Source of the DNA: DASXTC01 sp036505635
GTDB lineage: Bacteria > Acidobacteriota > Polarisedimenticolia > JACPZX01 > DASXTC01
Length of the DNA: 40,843 nt
NCBI GenBank assembly: GCA_036505635.1
Contig: DASXTC010000049.1
Location: 1-40,843, forward strand
Reading direction: 5' to 3'
Shown: positions 25,678-34,200 of the stretch, one piece after another
How positions within the stretch are numbered: position 1 is the first letter of the stretch
Layout: the number at the start of each line of letters is the position of its first letter
Notes under the pieces: generated by a model
Told to the model about the DNA's origin: nothing
What the model saw: the letters and a program-made list of their open reading frames with translations, nothing else
The model's database searches: none
Made by a program: the position numbers and the translations under genes

Positions 25678-25705
25678 CGTTCGGTCAATCTTGACCTAGG
25701 ATCAA
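25674..25705 (+). promoter_or_regulatory. Promoter with two overlapping inverted repeats, upstream of the TA pair
   Basis: TTGACG (25674-25679), 17 bases, TAGGAT (25697-25702). Two inverted repeats lie in it: TTGAC-gttcg-GTCAA (25674-25688) and TTGA-cctagga-TCAA (25691-25705), with centres about 17 bases apart, one over the -35 and one over the -10. This fits autoregulation by a dimeric MqsA/HigA-like antitoxin. Confidence 0.6.
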
Positions 25706-25762
25706 TGTCGCCTCGTGGGATTCCCCGCTCGCCTGTCCCCGGCTCCTGGAGGAGTCCTGCAT

Positions 25763-26035
25763 ATGGAAGGGGTGGTAAGACTAACCCGCTCACGCAGCGC
25801 GAAGCGGGCCTGGGAACGGATTAAACGGCTCTGGGATCAGGGCGTTGTGGAGTATGCGCTCCACGCCACGAAACGCCTGGAGGAGCGCGGGCTCGACGCG
25901 AATGACATTCAGAACGTCATCCGATACGGGACGGTCACTCACAGCGGACCGAGCGATTTCCCCGACACGCCGACGCGTTTTGTCTTGGAGGGAGCGGCAG
26001 TAGAAGGGGTACCTGCTGACCACGAAGGACGGTGA
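25763..26035 (+). CDS. DUF4258-domain protein, probable toxin of a type II pair (3' end looks frameshifted)
   Basis: 90 residues from ATG at 25763; GGAGGAG is eight bases upstream. The middle (YALHATKRLEERGLDANDIQ, NVIRYGTVTHSG, TPTRFVLEGAAVEG) is typical of DUF4258, a RelE/MqsR-related fold often acting as ribonuclease toxin. The expected last strands are missing; instead the frame ends VPADHEGR. Shifting by one base at 26004-26010 (AAGGGGT) reads YLLTTKDGD into the start of the next gene, so a one-base change in the G run seems to have truncated the protein. It may be inactive. The partner gene starts four bases after its stop. Confidence 0.7.
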   Translation: MEGVVRLTRSRSAKRAWERIKRLWDQGVVEYALHATKRLEERGLDANDIQNVIRYGTVTHSGPSDFPDTPTRFVLEGAAVEGVPADHEGR

Positions 26036-26039
26036 TGCC

Positions 26040-26561
26040 ATGAAGTGCACCCAGTGTGGGACTGACAGCGTTCAGCGACGCGCCACCGTCAGGAATCCGT
26101 ATCACTACACTTTCAGCGGGCTCCGAAACGTCTTCCTTTGTGGGATCAGCGTGCGCGTTTGTCCATCATGCAAGTCCGAATCGCCAATCATTCCTGCCGT
26201 GGGTGAGCTACATCGGGCGATCGCGAATGCTCTGGCCAAGAAGCCCTTTCCCCTGAGTGGAGAGGAGATCAGGTTTCTAAGGAAGAACATCGGCATCCCG
26301 GCGAAAAAACTCGCCGCAGTGCTTGGCATCGCGCCAGAAACTCTGTCGCGCATCGAGAATGGAAAAGTCGAGGGTGGGCTGCGAGCTGGCCTGGAGCATC
26401 TCGTTCGTCTCCTCGCCAGGAGCGCGTCTGCCAGTGAATCTCTCCGTGAAGCAGTGCTGGAGGTTGCGGACCTGTTGGAACGACAAACAGGGACGAGTGG
26501 CCGCGTCCAGCCCATTCGATTGAAGCCGGACAACGAGGGTGGCTGGAAGGCGGCCGCATGA
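26040..26561 (+). CDS. MqsA/YgiT-type zinc finger and HTH antitoxin
   Basis: 173 residues. The N-terminal zinc site has two CxxC pairs: Cys3/Cys6 (MKCTQCG) and Cys41/Cys44 (VCPSCKSE). The second half is an XRE-type helix-turn-helix (EEIRFLRKNIGIPAKKLA, LGIAPETLSRIENGK) that would bind the inverted repeats in the promoter, and a helical tail (ESLREAVLEVADLLERQ). In MqsRA-like pairs the zinc finger binds and inhibits the toxin, and the HTH represses the operon. Unlike classic MqsRA, the partner here is DUF4258 rather than MqsR. GC content appears lower than in the surrounding operons, which suggests acquisition. Confidence 0.82.
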   Translation: MKCTQCGTDSVQRRATVRNPYHYTFSGLRNVFLCGISVRVCPSCKSESPIIPAVGELHRAIANALAKKPFPLSGEEIRFLRKNIGIPAKKLAAVLGIAPETLSRIENGKVEGGLRAGLEHLVRLLARSASASESLREAVLEVADLLERQTGTSGRVQPIRLKPDNEGGWKAAA

Positions 26562-26694
26562 GGGAGGGGCCGCTCCAGCTCGGTCGCATCTGACACGCCG
26601 ATTCCCTCTGGGGCCCTTGTTCAACTGAGCTTGAATCGGCTCCGCGCTATTAAGAGTTGGGCGCTGCGTGGGTCGAGGAGAGCCACGCCAGTTG

Positions 26695-26787
26695 ACCGGG
26701 CTAAGGCTTCACCTGGATCTCGAAGTCGAAGACGTTGCCCGACAGCGGGCCAAGGGGTTGCATGCTCCAGTTGAGCAGCCCGTAGGT
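26695..26787. repeat. 93-bp direct repeat, copy B
   Basis: Second copy of the repeat at 25123-25215. On the minus strand it encodes TYGLLNWSMQPLGPLSG and NVFDFEIQVKP-stop (26787-26701), 46 bases beyond the stop of the DUF416 gene. No reading frame extends the remnant upstream. The rest of 26562-26832 contains no gene that I can see. Confidence 0.85.
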
Positions 26788-26832
26788 TTGACTCGCGTTC
26801 TCATCTCGTCACCACCGGCGCCCCGCCCTCTC

Positions 26833-27453
26833 TCACGTGCGCTGCGGCTCGAACAGTCTGGATGCCTCGGCCAGCGCGCGCGACCGGATCCTCTCGACGA
26901 TCGCCGTGTCCCCTGCGTCGGCCGCCTGCCGCAGCTCCTCCAGATCGCGTCGCTGCCGCGACAGCTCCGCCTGCACGAGAGGATGCAGCCGCAGCTGCTC
27001 CTCCCCGCCGGGTCCCGACGCGTCGATCCCCACCCGGTGCGTCAGATGGTGATCGACCGCCTCGTAGGCCCTGCGGCCCGCCCAGGCCGCCTCCTGGCTA
27101 TCCCCGCCCGCGAGCGCCCGCAGCGCGTACGCGATGGCCGCCCCCGCGTCCTCCGCGTAGGCCTGCTCCTCGAACCAGGGCGCGTCGTCCTCGGCGGGGA
27201 TCAGGGACATGCAGGTCGCGAGGTTGGCGCTCAGCTCCTCCTTCGGCATCGGGTGTCCCTGCAGGTCCGACCAGAGCCGCTCCAGGATCGAGGCCAGCCG
27301 GAGCGAGTCCCCCCTGTGGCTCTTTCGCGCGAAGCTATCGTAGGCGGGGAGCAGGCGCTGGGCGCAGGCCGCCGCGAAGGCCGCCCTCAGCTTCGGGGGA
27401 AGCCGGTTCAAGGACCGGACCAGATCGGGCTCGTCGAATCGGAGGGGCTCCAT
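26833..27453 (-). CDS. DUF416 (YjaG-like) protein, possible immunity protein
   Basis: 206 residues. Starts PDLVRSLNRLPPKLRAAFAA, then AQRLLPAYDSFARKSHRGD, and IAYALRALAGGDSQEAAWAG, HPLVQAELSRQRRDLEEL, the pattern of DUF416/YjaG: an all-helical, acidic protein of about 200 residues. It begins nine bases after the stop of the deaminase-like remnant, on the same strand and presumably from the same promoter. In polymorphic-toxin loci a small acidic protein directly behind a toxin is usually the immunity protein; this is inference from position. E. coli YjaG is not known to be an immunity protein, so a housekeeping function is possible. It is intact, unlike its neighbour. Confidence 0.78.
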   Translation of the reverse strand: MEPLRFDEPDLVRSLNRLPPKLRAAFAAACAQRLLPAYDSFARKSHRGDSLRLASILERLWSDLQGHPMPKEELSANLATCMSLIPAEDDAPWFEEQAYAEDAGAAIAYALRALAGGDSQEAAWAGRRAYEAVDHHLTHRVGIDASGPGGEEQLRLHPLVQAELSRQRRDLEELRQAADAGDTAIVERIRSRALAEASRLFEPQRT

Positions 27454-27462
27454 CGTCCCGCC

Positions 27463-27680
27463 CTACGGCTTCACGAGGAAGATCACGGTGGTCGGGCTCG
27501 TGAGGGTCCCGCCCGCCTGCTGGATGATGACCTGGCAGCTCGGACAGATCGCCCGCGTGACGGCCATCGCCTGCGGCGTCGCGCCGAGCCGCCCCGCCGC
27601 CTCCAGCGCCGTCACCTCGGCGTGCGCCCCCGGCAGCTTCGCGGCGATCTCCCCCAGCCTCGGGCGTGATGCGTCCGCAT
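27463..27680 (-). pseudogene. Remnant of a nucleic-acid/nucleotide deaminase-fold toxin (frameshifted)
   Basis: The readable frame gives RLGEIAAKLPGAHAEVTALE, ending in RAICPSCQVIIQQAGGTLTS and VIFLVKP-stop. HAE followed at some distance by CPSC is the zinc-site pattern (H-A-E ... C-x-x-C) of the deaminase superfamily, as in YwqJ-like and similar toxin domains. The only start with a good ribosome binding site (AGGAGA nine bases before ATG at 27680) is in a different frame, closed after 22 codons. There is no N-terminal delivery part. I read it as a frameshifted toxin cassette; it would be about 75-80 residues if repaired, shorter than a full deaminase domain. Confidence 0.55.
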
Positions 27681-27737
27681 GGCGCCGTTTCTCCTGGTCG
27701 CGGGACGATCGAATCGCGGGGGTGGTGTGGAGGAGTC

Positions 27738-27767
27738 TTTGTATCAGAACCGCGAACGGACTGTCAA
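27738..27767 (-). promoter_or_regulatory. Promoter for the deaminase-remnant/DUF416 unit
   Basis: On the minus strand, TTGACA at 27767-27762 overlaps the stop codon of Kelch paralog 2; 18 bases later TACAAA (27743-27738), directly preceded by TGA (extended -10). Predicted start near 27731, about 50 bases before the ATG at 27680. Confidence 0.55.
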
Positions 27768-30700
27768 GGACAGGAGCGGCCGGAGCGGGGCGCGCCGGTG
27801 GAGTCGGCCCCGAGCGGCCCGACCAGGGACGGGCAGGCGTTGCGCGCGCGCACGAGGTAGAAGAAGGCCGTGCCCGGGGCTGGCGCGACGGGATCCAGCG
27901 CGGTGGTGTCGCTGCCATCGGCCGACTCGACGCAGACCGCCGCGCTCGTGAAGTCTCCGGCCAGATCCGTCCGCAGCGTGTCGTAGGAGAGAGGCGCCGT
28001 TCCTCCCGCGTCGGCCGGCGGCATCCACGCGAGCGAGGTGTCTCCAGAGCCCGGTTGCGGCGAGAGGGTCAGGTCGAGCGCCTCGCCGGGCGCCCCCCAG
28101 ACAGAGGGATTCGTGTCGTCGCAGTCGCCGGCGCAGCCCCGGACGCCGTCGTTGTCCGCGTCGGCGTCCTGACCGAGCGCGTAGCGGCCCCCGCTGCTGA
28201 GCGCTCCCGCCGCGTCCTGTCCTCCCCAGGCCAGCAGGAATCCATCCGCCCAGACCGCCCCGTGCGAGTCGCGGGGCGAAGGGGCTCCGGCGTTCGTCAT
28301 CGGCTGCCATGAATTGCCGACGGGGTCGTAGCGGCCCCCCGTGTCGAGGTCCGAACTCGCGTCTTGTCCTCCCCAGACGATCATGCGCGCGCCCGTCCAG
28401 ACGGCCGTGTGCAGCGTTCGAGCCGAGGGCGCCCCCGACGTCGTGATGGAGGCCCACATGCGTCCCACCGGGTCGTACAGGCTTCCGCTGCCGAGCGGAA
28501 CAGTCGAGTAGCCGCCCCACACCACCATGCGCGCGCTGGTCCAGACGGCCGTATGGTTGTACCGGGGCACGGGGGCCGAGGTCGAGGGAGTCACGGCCCA
28601 GAGGTCGCCGGCCGGGTCGTACTCCCTGCCATCCCCCAGCGGGACCCCCGCGTATCCACCCCATACCAGCATCCGGCTTCCGGTCCAGACAGCGGTGTGC
28701 AGGTACCGCCCCGTGGGAGCGCCCGCGGGGTTGACCGGAGACCAGGAGTTGCCGGCCGGGTCGTAACGCGCGCCGTCGGCGAGAAACGAGATGTCGTATC
28801 CGCCCCAGACCACCATCGCGGAGCCGGTCCACACCGCGGTGTGGTGGGCGCGTCCCGAGGGGGCGCCCGCGCTCGCCATGGAGCTCCATGCGTCGTTGAC
28901 CGGATCGTACCGGGCCCCCGAGCCCAGGTAGGTGAAGCTCTGCCCGCCCCAGACGATCATCCGGGAGCCGGTCCAGACGGCGGTGTGGTTCGCGCGCGCC
29001 GCGGGCGCCCCGGCCGTGGAAGTGTCGAGCCAGGCATCCACCAGAGGATCGTAGCGGCCCCCGGTGGAGACGACCGCCGCCCCGCTGCTGCCTCCCCAGA
29101 CCACCATCACGTTGCCCGTCCACACGACGGAGTGTCCGAGCCGGGCGGTGGGCGAGTTGCTGATGAGTGTGGGCGCCCAGGCGTTCGCGGAGGGATCGTA
29201 GCGGCCGCCGGTGTCCAGACCGCTCGTGGTTCCCGCGGTCCCACCCCAGACGACCATGACCGAGCCGGTCCAGATCCCCGTGGCGTTCGCTCTCGCCTCC
29301 GGCGCGCCGGTCATCGTCATCGGCGTCCAGAGATTCGCGCCGGGGTCGTAGCTCGCGCCGGTGTCCAGAGGCCCCCCCGCGCCGGTGCCCCCCCACACCA
29401 GCAGGCGGTTCCCGATCCAGACCGCCGCGTGGCCCGAGCGCGGCGCCGGAGCGGTCGTCTCGTCGACGCCGGCCCAGGTGTTGCCCGCCGGGTCGTATCG
29501 TCCACCGGTGCCCAGCCGCGTGGAGGCGGCGTCGGTGCCGCCCCAGACGATCATGACGCTATCGTTCCAGACCGCCGTGTGGAGGCTGCGCGCGCTGGGA
29601 GCGCCCGCGGTGGCCACCGCGGTGAGCCACGAGTCCGAGGTGGGGTTGTAGCGTCCACCTGTGTTCGTGACCGCGGAGAAGTTGGCGCCTCCCCAGACGA
29701 CCATGACGCCGCCGGTCCAGACCGCCGTGTGGTTGAATCGCGCGCTGGGCGCGCCGCTGGTCGTCATCGTGCTCCAGTTGTCGGTTGCTGGGTTGTAGCG
29801 CGCGCCGGTGGCGAGGGGCGACGTGCCGCTCGAGCCGCCCCACACCACCATGACGGAGCCGGTCCAGACGGCCGTGTGCAGGTTCCGGATCGAGGGCGCC
29901 TTCATCGTCGCCACGCCCGACCACGCGTCGGTCAGGGGCTCGTACCGGCCGCCGGTCGCCATCGTGCCGGTGTCGTCCGAGCCCCCCCAGACGACCATCC
30001 GGCTCCCCGTCCAGACCGCGGTGTGCAGGGCGCGCGGGGACGGGGCGTTCGCCAGCGCGGTGGGGGTCCACGTGTCGGTGAGAGGATCGTACCGTCCCCC
30101 CGAGTTCAGGTAGGTGCCGCCGTATCCGCCCCAGACGATCATCACGCTCCCCGTCCAGACCGCCGTGTGGTCGGTGCGCGAGGCGGGCACGCCGTCGAGA
30201 GACCCGTTGTTCCAGGTGTCGTCGGCCACGCAGATCGATTCGAGCTCCGCCGGCTGCGCCACGGCCGGGCCGGGCTCCGGCAGCGCGAGGGCGGGATCCG
30301 CTACGGTCGTCACGTCGGCCGCGTCGAGCCCGTCACGCGCGGCGGCCCACCAGTCGTCCCACGTCCTCTTGAGGATGGTCCAGGTGGCCAGACGGAACCG
30401 GTCGGGCTCCTCGTCGAGCACCACCTGCACCGTGAACCGATCCCGCTCCTCCAGCACGCTTCCCACCTCGTCCGTCCTGAGCGGCGCGCGCCCCCTGAGG
30501 CGTTCGTACGCGTCGCGCGGCAGGACGAGGCCCGGCGCGGACGGAGGCGGCGAGGTCCCCTCCGGCGCGAGCACCACCTCGGCCACCTCGCGGAGTGGAT
30601 GCGGGCGATGGAGATCGAGCGCACCGGCCGCGAGCCGGAGGCGCAGGCTCCCGGCCTGCCGGCGCGCGTCCGCGTGGAGGGTCCGGTCCGACGCGAAGAA

Positions 30701-31117
30701 GGAGCGCGTCTCCCGCTCCACCAGGACCGCGCGGACGAAGGTCTCCTGCACGAGAAGCGGGTCGCGCCCCAGCGCGTCGTAGATCTCCCGCAGGCGTTCG
30801 GGAGTCCGGGTCCTCGCCGCGATCCGTCCGAGCTCGGCGGCGAGCGCCTCGCGCGTCACGCCCGCGCGCCAGTACCGCTCCAGCGCGACCGACTTGGAAA
30901 GGAGGTCTCGAACCCTGGCCTCACGCTGGTCCTCCGGGTAGACCGCCTCGAAGGGGGGAGCGTCCACCTGGTGGGAGTAGTAGACGCGGTCGATGGCGCG
31001 CTGGGCCTCGACGCGTTCCTCGAAGGAAATCTCACGGGCCGGGCGCAGAAATGCCGGGACCAGGGTGGCGCAGATCGCCACCCGCCCTATCCAGGCACCA
31101 CCGGGACGGACCCTCAT
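27764..31117 (-). CDS. Kelch-repeat secreted protein, paralog 2 (14 repeats)
   Basis: 1117 residues. N-terminal signal, then the conserved helical domain (about 30-140, EAQRAIDRVYYSHQ), then a beta-containing insert (about 150-295) not present in the other two paralogs. From about 310 to 990 there are 14 repeats of 47-50 residues with the core HTAVWTGSxMVVWGG ... GGRYDP ... W ... APSxR, enough for two seven-bladed propellers. After these is a calcium-type motif (DADNDGVRGCAGDCDDTNP, MopE-like) and a fibronectin-like domain ending in NACPSLVGPLGADSTG. The end looks natural, so the gene is probably complete. The repeats are near-identical at DNA level, which allows recombination. It is 121 bases behind the ASH-domain gene with a large hairpin between. 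Likely an extracellular or surface adhesin-type protein; no enzyme motif seen. Confidence 0.9.
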   Translation of the reverse strand: MRVRPGGAWIGRVAICATLVPAFLRPAREISFEERVEAQRAIDRVYYSHQVDAPPFEAVYPEDQREARVRDLLSKSVALERYWRAGVTREALAAELGRIAARTRTPERLREIYDALGRDPLLVQETFVRAVLVERETRSFFASDRTLHADARRQAGSLRLRLAAGALDLHRPHPLREVAEVVLAPEGTSPPPSAPGLVLPRDAYERLRGRAPLRTDEVGSVLEERDRFTVQVVLDEEPDRFRLATWTILKRTWDDWWAAARDGLDAADVTTVADPALALPEPGPAVAQPAELESICVADDTWNNGSLDGVPASRTDHTAVWTGSVMIVWGGYGGTYLNSGGRYDPLTDTWTPTALANAPSPRALHTAVWTGSRMVVWGGSDDTGTMATGGRYEPLTDAWSGVATMKAPSIRNLHTAVWTGSVMVVWGGSSGTSPLATGARYNPATDNWSTMTTSGAPSARFNHTAVWTGGVMVVWGGANFSAVTNTGGRYNPTSDSWLTAVATAGAPSARSLHTAVWNDSVMIVWGGTDAASTRLGTGGRYDPAGNTWAGVDETTAPAPRSGHAAVWIGNRLLVWGGTGAGGPLDTGASYDPGANLWTPMTMTGAPEARANATGIWTGSVMVVWGGTAGTTSGLDTGGRYDPSANAWAPTLISNSPTARLGHSVVWTGNVMVVWGGSSGAAVVSTGGRYDPLVDAWLDTSTAGAPAARANHTAVWTGSRMIVWGGQSFTYLGSGARYDPVNDAWSSMASAGAPSGRAHHTAVWTGSAMVVWGGYDISFLADGARYDPAGNSWSPVNPAGAPTGRYLHTAVWTGSRMLVWGGYAGVPLGDGREYDPAGDLWAVTPSTSAPVPRYNHTAVWTSARMVVWGGYSTVPLGSGSLYDPVGRMWASITTSGAPSARTLHTAVWTGARMIVWGGQDASSDLDTGGRYDPVGNSWQPMTNAGAPSPRDSHGAVWADGFLLAWGGQDAAGALSSGGRYALGQDADADNDGVRGCAGDCDDTNPSVWGAPGEALDLTLSPQPGSGDTSLAWMPPADAGGTAPLSYDTLRTDLAGDFTSAAVCVESADGSDTTALDPVAPAPGTAFFYLVRARNACPSLVGPLGADSTGAPRSGRSCP

Positions 31118-31180
31118 GCCCTTTCGGCCGCGCCGCCGGGCGGCGTGTGGAGGGCGGAGACCCTCCCCCCGGCCGCGTCA

Positions 31181-31219
31181 CCGGGCCGGCGTCCCGAGAG
31201 GGTCGGGACACCGGCCCGG
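31181..31219 (-). terminator. Large GC hairpin between the ASH-protein gene and Kelch paralog 2
   Basis: 17-base stem (31181-31197 with 31203-31219) with one mismatch and a five-base loop. It lies 20 bases after the stop of the gene at 31239. On the minus strand no T-run follows, so it may act as a pause, attenuator or mRNA-end stabiliser rather than a complete intrinsic terminator. Confidence 0.6.
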
Positions 31220-31238
31220 CTGTCGGTTCCGCGCTCTT

Positions 31239-34200
31239 CTAGAAGTTCACCACGATCGCCGGGTTGAAGCCACACGTCGTGACGTCGAACCCGACGCTCT
31301 TGTGCTTCCTCTTGCCGTTGACGACCGCCGTCACCGTCACCTGGTACGAGCCCGGCAGCAGCTGGATCGGGTTGCTGACGGTGCTGTACTCGCGGTGGTA
31401 CTGGAACGCCGCGCACGGCGGGGCCGGCGCGACGCTCTGCAGCGTGAGGTTGCGGGCGTTGTCGACGGTGTCGAGCAGGTTCTTGTTGCGATTGGCGTTG
31501 ATGCGGCTCAGCTTGATCTGCTCCACCGAGGCCATCGGCACGCCTCCCGCCGTCACCAGGACCCGCGCCCCCGTCCTGACCCCCTCGCCGCAGAGCGCCC
31601 GCGACACGTTCGTTGTCGCCCCGGTGATGGGATCGGAGACGTAGGTCACATTCAGCGTCCCGGCTCGCGCGCGGCCGAGCAGGTCGGGCGCGAAGACGGT
31701 CTGCAGGTCCCCTTCGCCGGCGATGTGGCCCGGCTCCAGGATGATCGGGAACGACGGCAGCCCGGACAGCGAGAACTCGTCCGTGTTGGCCGTGATGGCG
31801 AAGTCGGTGATCGACAGATTGCAGGTCCCCGTGTTGGAGACGGGGAACGGCTGGCCGGTCTGGCACGCGCCGACGCTCGAGATGACGGTCGGCGGGAAGC
31901 CCTGGTCCGGCGGCACGTCGATCATCGACAGCGGCGTGTTCGCCGTCACCGTCTTCGAGATGACCGGGGTGTCCGGATCGTCGGACCGGATGACGAGCGT
32001 GCACGACTTCGGCCCCGCCGAGGTCGGCGTGAAGCGGATCACCACGTCGTCGCATGAGTCAGGGCTGACGGGGGCGGGGAACGGGTTGTTCACCAGCGTG
32101 AAGTCGGCGCACGGGGGCTCGAAGGCCACCGACGTGACGTTGAGGTTGCACTTGCCCACGTTGCAGACGGAGAGCGTTTTTTCCGCCAGCGTGCCGGCGC
32201 AGACGTCCCCGAAGTCGGTCGAGCCCGTTACGCGGATGTCGCCGGGAGGCGTGGTGCCCGTCACGGGCACCACCTTGACCGGCGTGTCGGGGTCGTTGCT
32301 GGTGATGGTGATGTTGCCCGCCTTCGCGCCGAGCGTGGTCGGCGCCAGCCGGATCGGGACCTGCAGCGAGGTGCCGTGGGCCACGACGACCGGGAAGCTC
32401 ATCGTCGAGGCGACCTGGAACTCCGCGGCCGAGGAGGTGATGTTGCTCACCGTGAGATCGCAGCCGCCGCTGTTGTGGATCGTGAGCGGCAGATCCTTGA
32501 ACGTGTCCCGGCAGACGTCGCCGAACGATCCGTTGTCGGCGATCACCGTGTCGATGTCCTTGTCGATTCCGGAGCCCGCGGCGGTCACCTGCACGGACGG
32601 ATTCACCGTATCGTTGCTGGTGATGGTGAGCGTGGCGGTCTTGGCCCCGGTGCTGGTGGGAGTGAACTTCACCTCGAAGGGAAAGCAGAAATCGGGGCTG
32701 ATCACCACCGGGTAGCCCGACGACGGCGTGGTGACGGCAAACTGCGTGTTGTTCGACGTGATCGAGTCGACCTCGAGGTCCTCCTTGCCCGTGTTGCACA
32801 CCTGCAGCGTCGCCGTGCTCGAGCTGCCCACGCACGTGTCGCTCAGCGTCACGCTGCCCGGCACCTGGATCTGCGGCACGCAGCACACCAGCTTCTGGTC
32901 CATGAAGACATCGATGTTGCCCGAGGGCGGTGTTATGGTCGACGGTGACGTCGCCGAAGCCCATGCGGCGTAGAACCGTCCTGCACCACAGGTGATGCCG
33001 CTGTAGTCGCCGTACTTGGGGCAGCCGTTGCCCGTCTGGCACGCCTCACCCGCCGGGCAGCCGCCGTCGGAGAAGTCGCAGGCATTGCTTGAACCCATCC
33101 CCGCCGGGCAGTTGTTGCCGTTGAGCGCCACCTGGCAGCATTTGCCCGCGAGCTGAGGTTGGACGGTGCAGGTCTCCGAATCGCCCGTGGCGCGCGGTAC
33201 GCAGTTCTGGTTGCCACCGGTGCCGTCGGTGATCCATCCGGAGGCGCATGCGGAGTCAGAGACGCGCGAGATCTTGAATTCGGTGCCGGGCATCAGATCG
33301 CCGCCCGCGTCGAGTGACGCGCTGCCCACGAAGTAGTCCGTCAGGCTGTTGTCCGCACCCGTGGCGTTGCGGCGGTCGTACCAGCCCACGTAGGCGGCCC
33401 CGCCCACGCTGCAGACCCAGGGCATGTAGCGGCGGGAGACCACGCCATTGTTGATGGTGACCGTCCTCGCCGGTGGGAAACTCATCCCGCCGTCGGTGGA
33501 ATCCTGCACGCGGATCTCCTCGTTGGACAGGGCGACGGTGTTGAGCGAATAGGCCACATAGATGTGCGCGGCATCGGTATCGTCCACTGCGACGGTCTGG
33601 CTGGAGGCAAAAGGCGAGCTACAGCGATCGATCCCAGGCATCGGGCAGTAGCTCCCGTCGCCAGGGACAGCCGCCACCGGGACGGGGGGGCCGGCTGGGA
33701 CCAGCCCTGAGGTGCAGGAGCTGTAGCGGCGGTACATGATGCTTCCGCCCGCGCGGTAGACCACGTGGACGGCGCCGTCCTGGCCCACCGCGATCCGCGG
33801 CCGGTCTCCGCCGCCGTCGATGGTGGCCACGCCGGTCCAATTCTGTCCGCCGTCGTTGGAGCAGACGATCGAGGCCACCGGGCCTGCCGCGGAGTTGAGG
33901 CAGGTGCCTCCGGTGAAATGACGCCAGACGGAGTAGACCTGATCGCCTCCGCCGGCCGCCGCGTTGAACCGGTCGGCCGCGATGTGCTCTTGATCCGGGA
34001 AGCAGATGGTGCCCCCGTCATTGCAGTAGACGGCGTTGGCCCTGAAGGTGAAGCTCTGCCCGCCGTTGGTCGAGACATCGATCGCCGTGGAGCACTCGTC
34101 ACGGGCGGCCGAGGCGTCGGTGTCCGGATATCCGATGAACGCATAATAAAAGGCGCCGCTGCGGCCGAACGCAAGGGAAGGATCGCCATTCACGGCGAAG

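Noticed and set aside
27678..27700. ATG with ribosome binding site as start of an intact deaminase gene
   Set aside because: The frame closes after 22 codons and does not contain the HAE/CPSC residues; kept only as the start of a pseudogene.
27700..31200. CRISPR-like periodicity of about 147 bases
   Set aside because: The units are translated as Kelch repeats; there are no short repeats separated by unique spacers.
28364..31267. Plus-strand 967-codon frame opposite Kelch paralog 2
   Set aside because: Its apparent repeats are only the reverse complement of the Kelch repeats.
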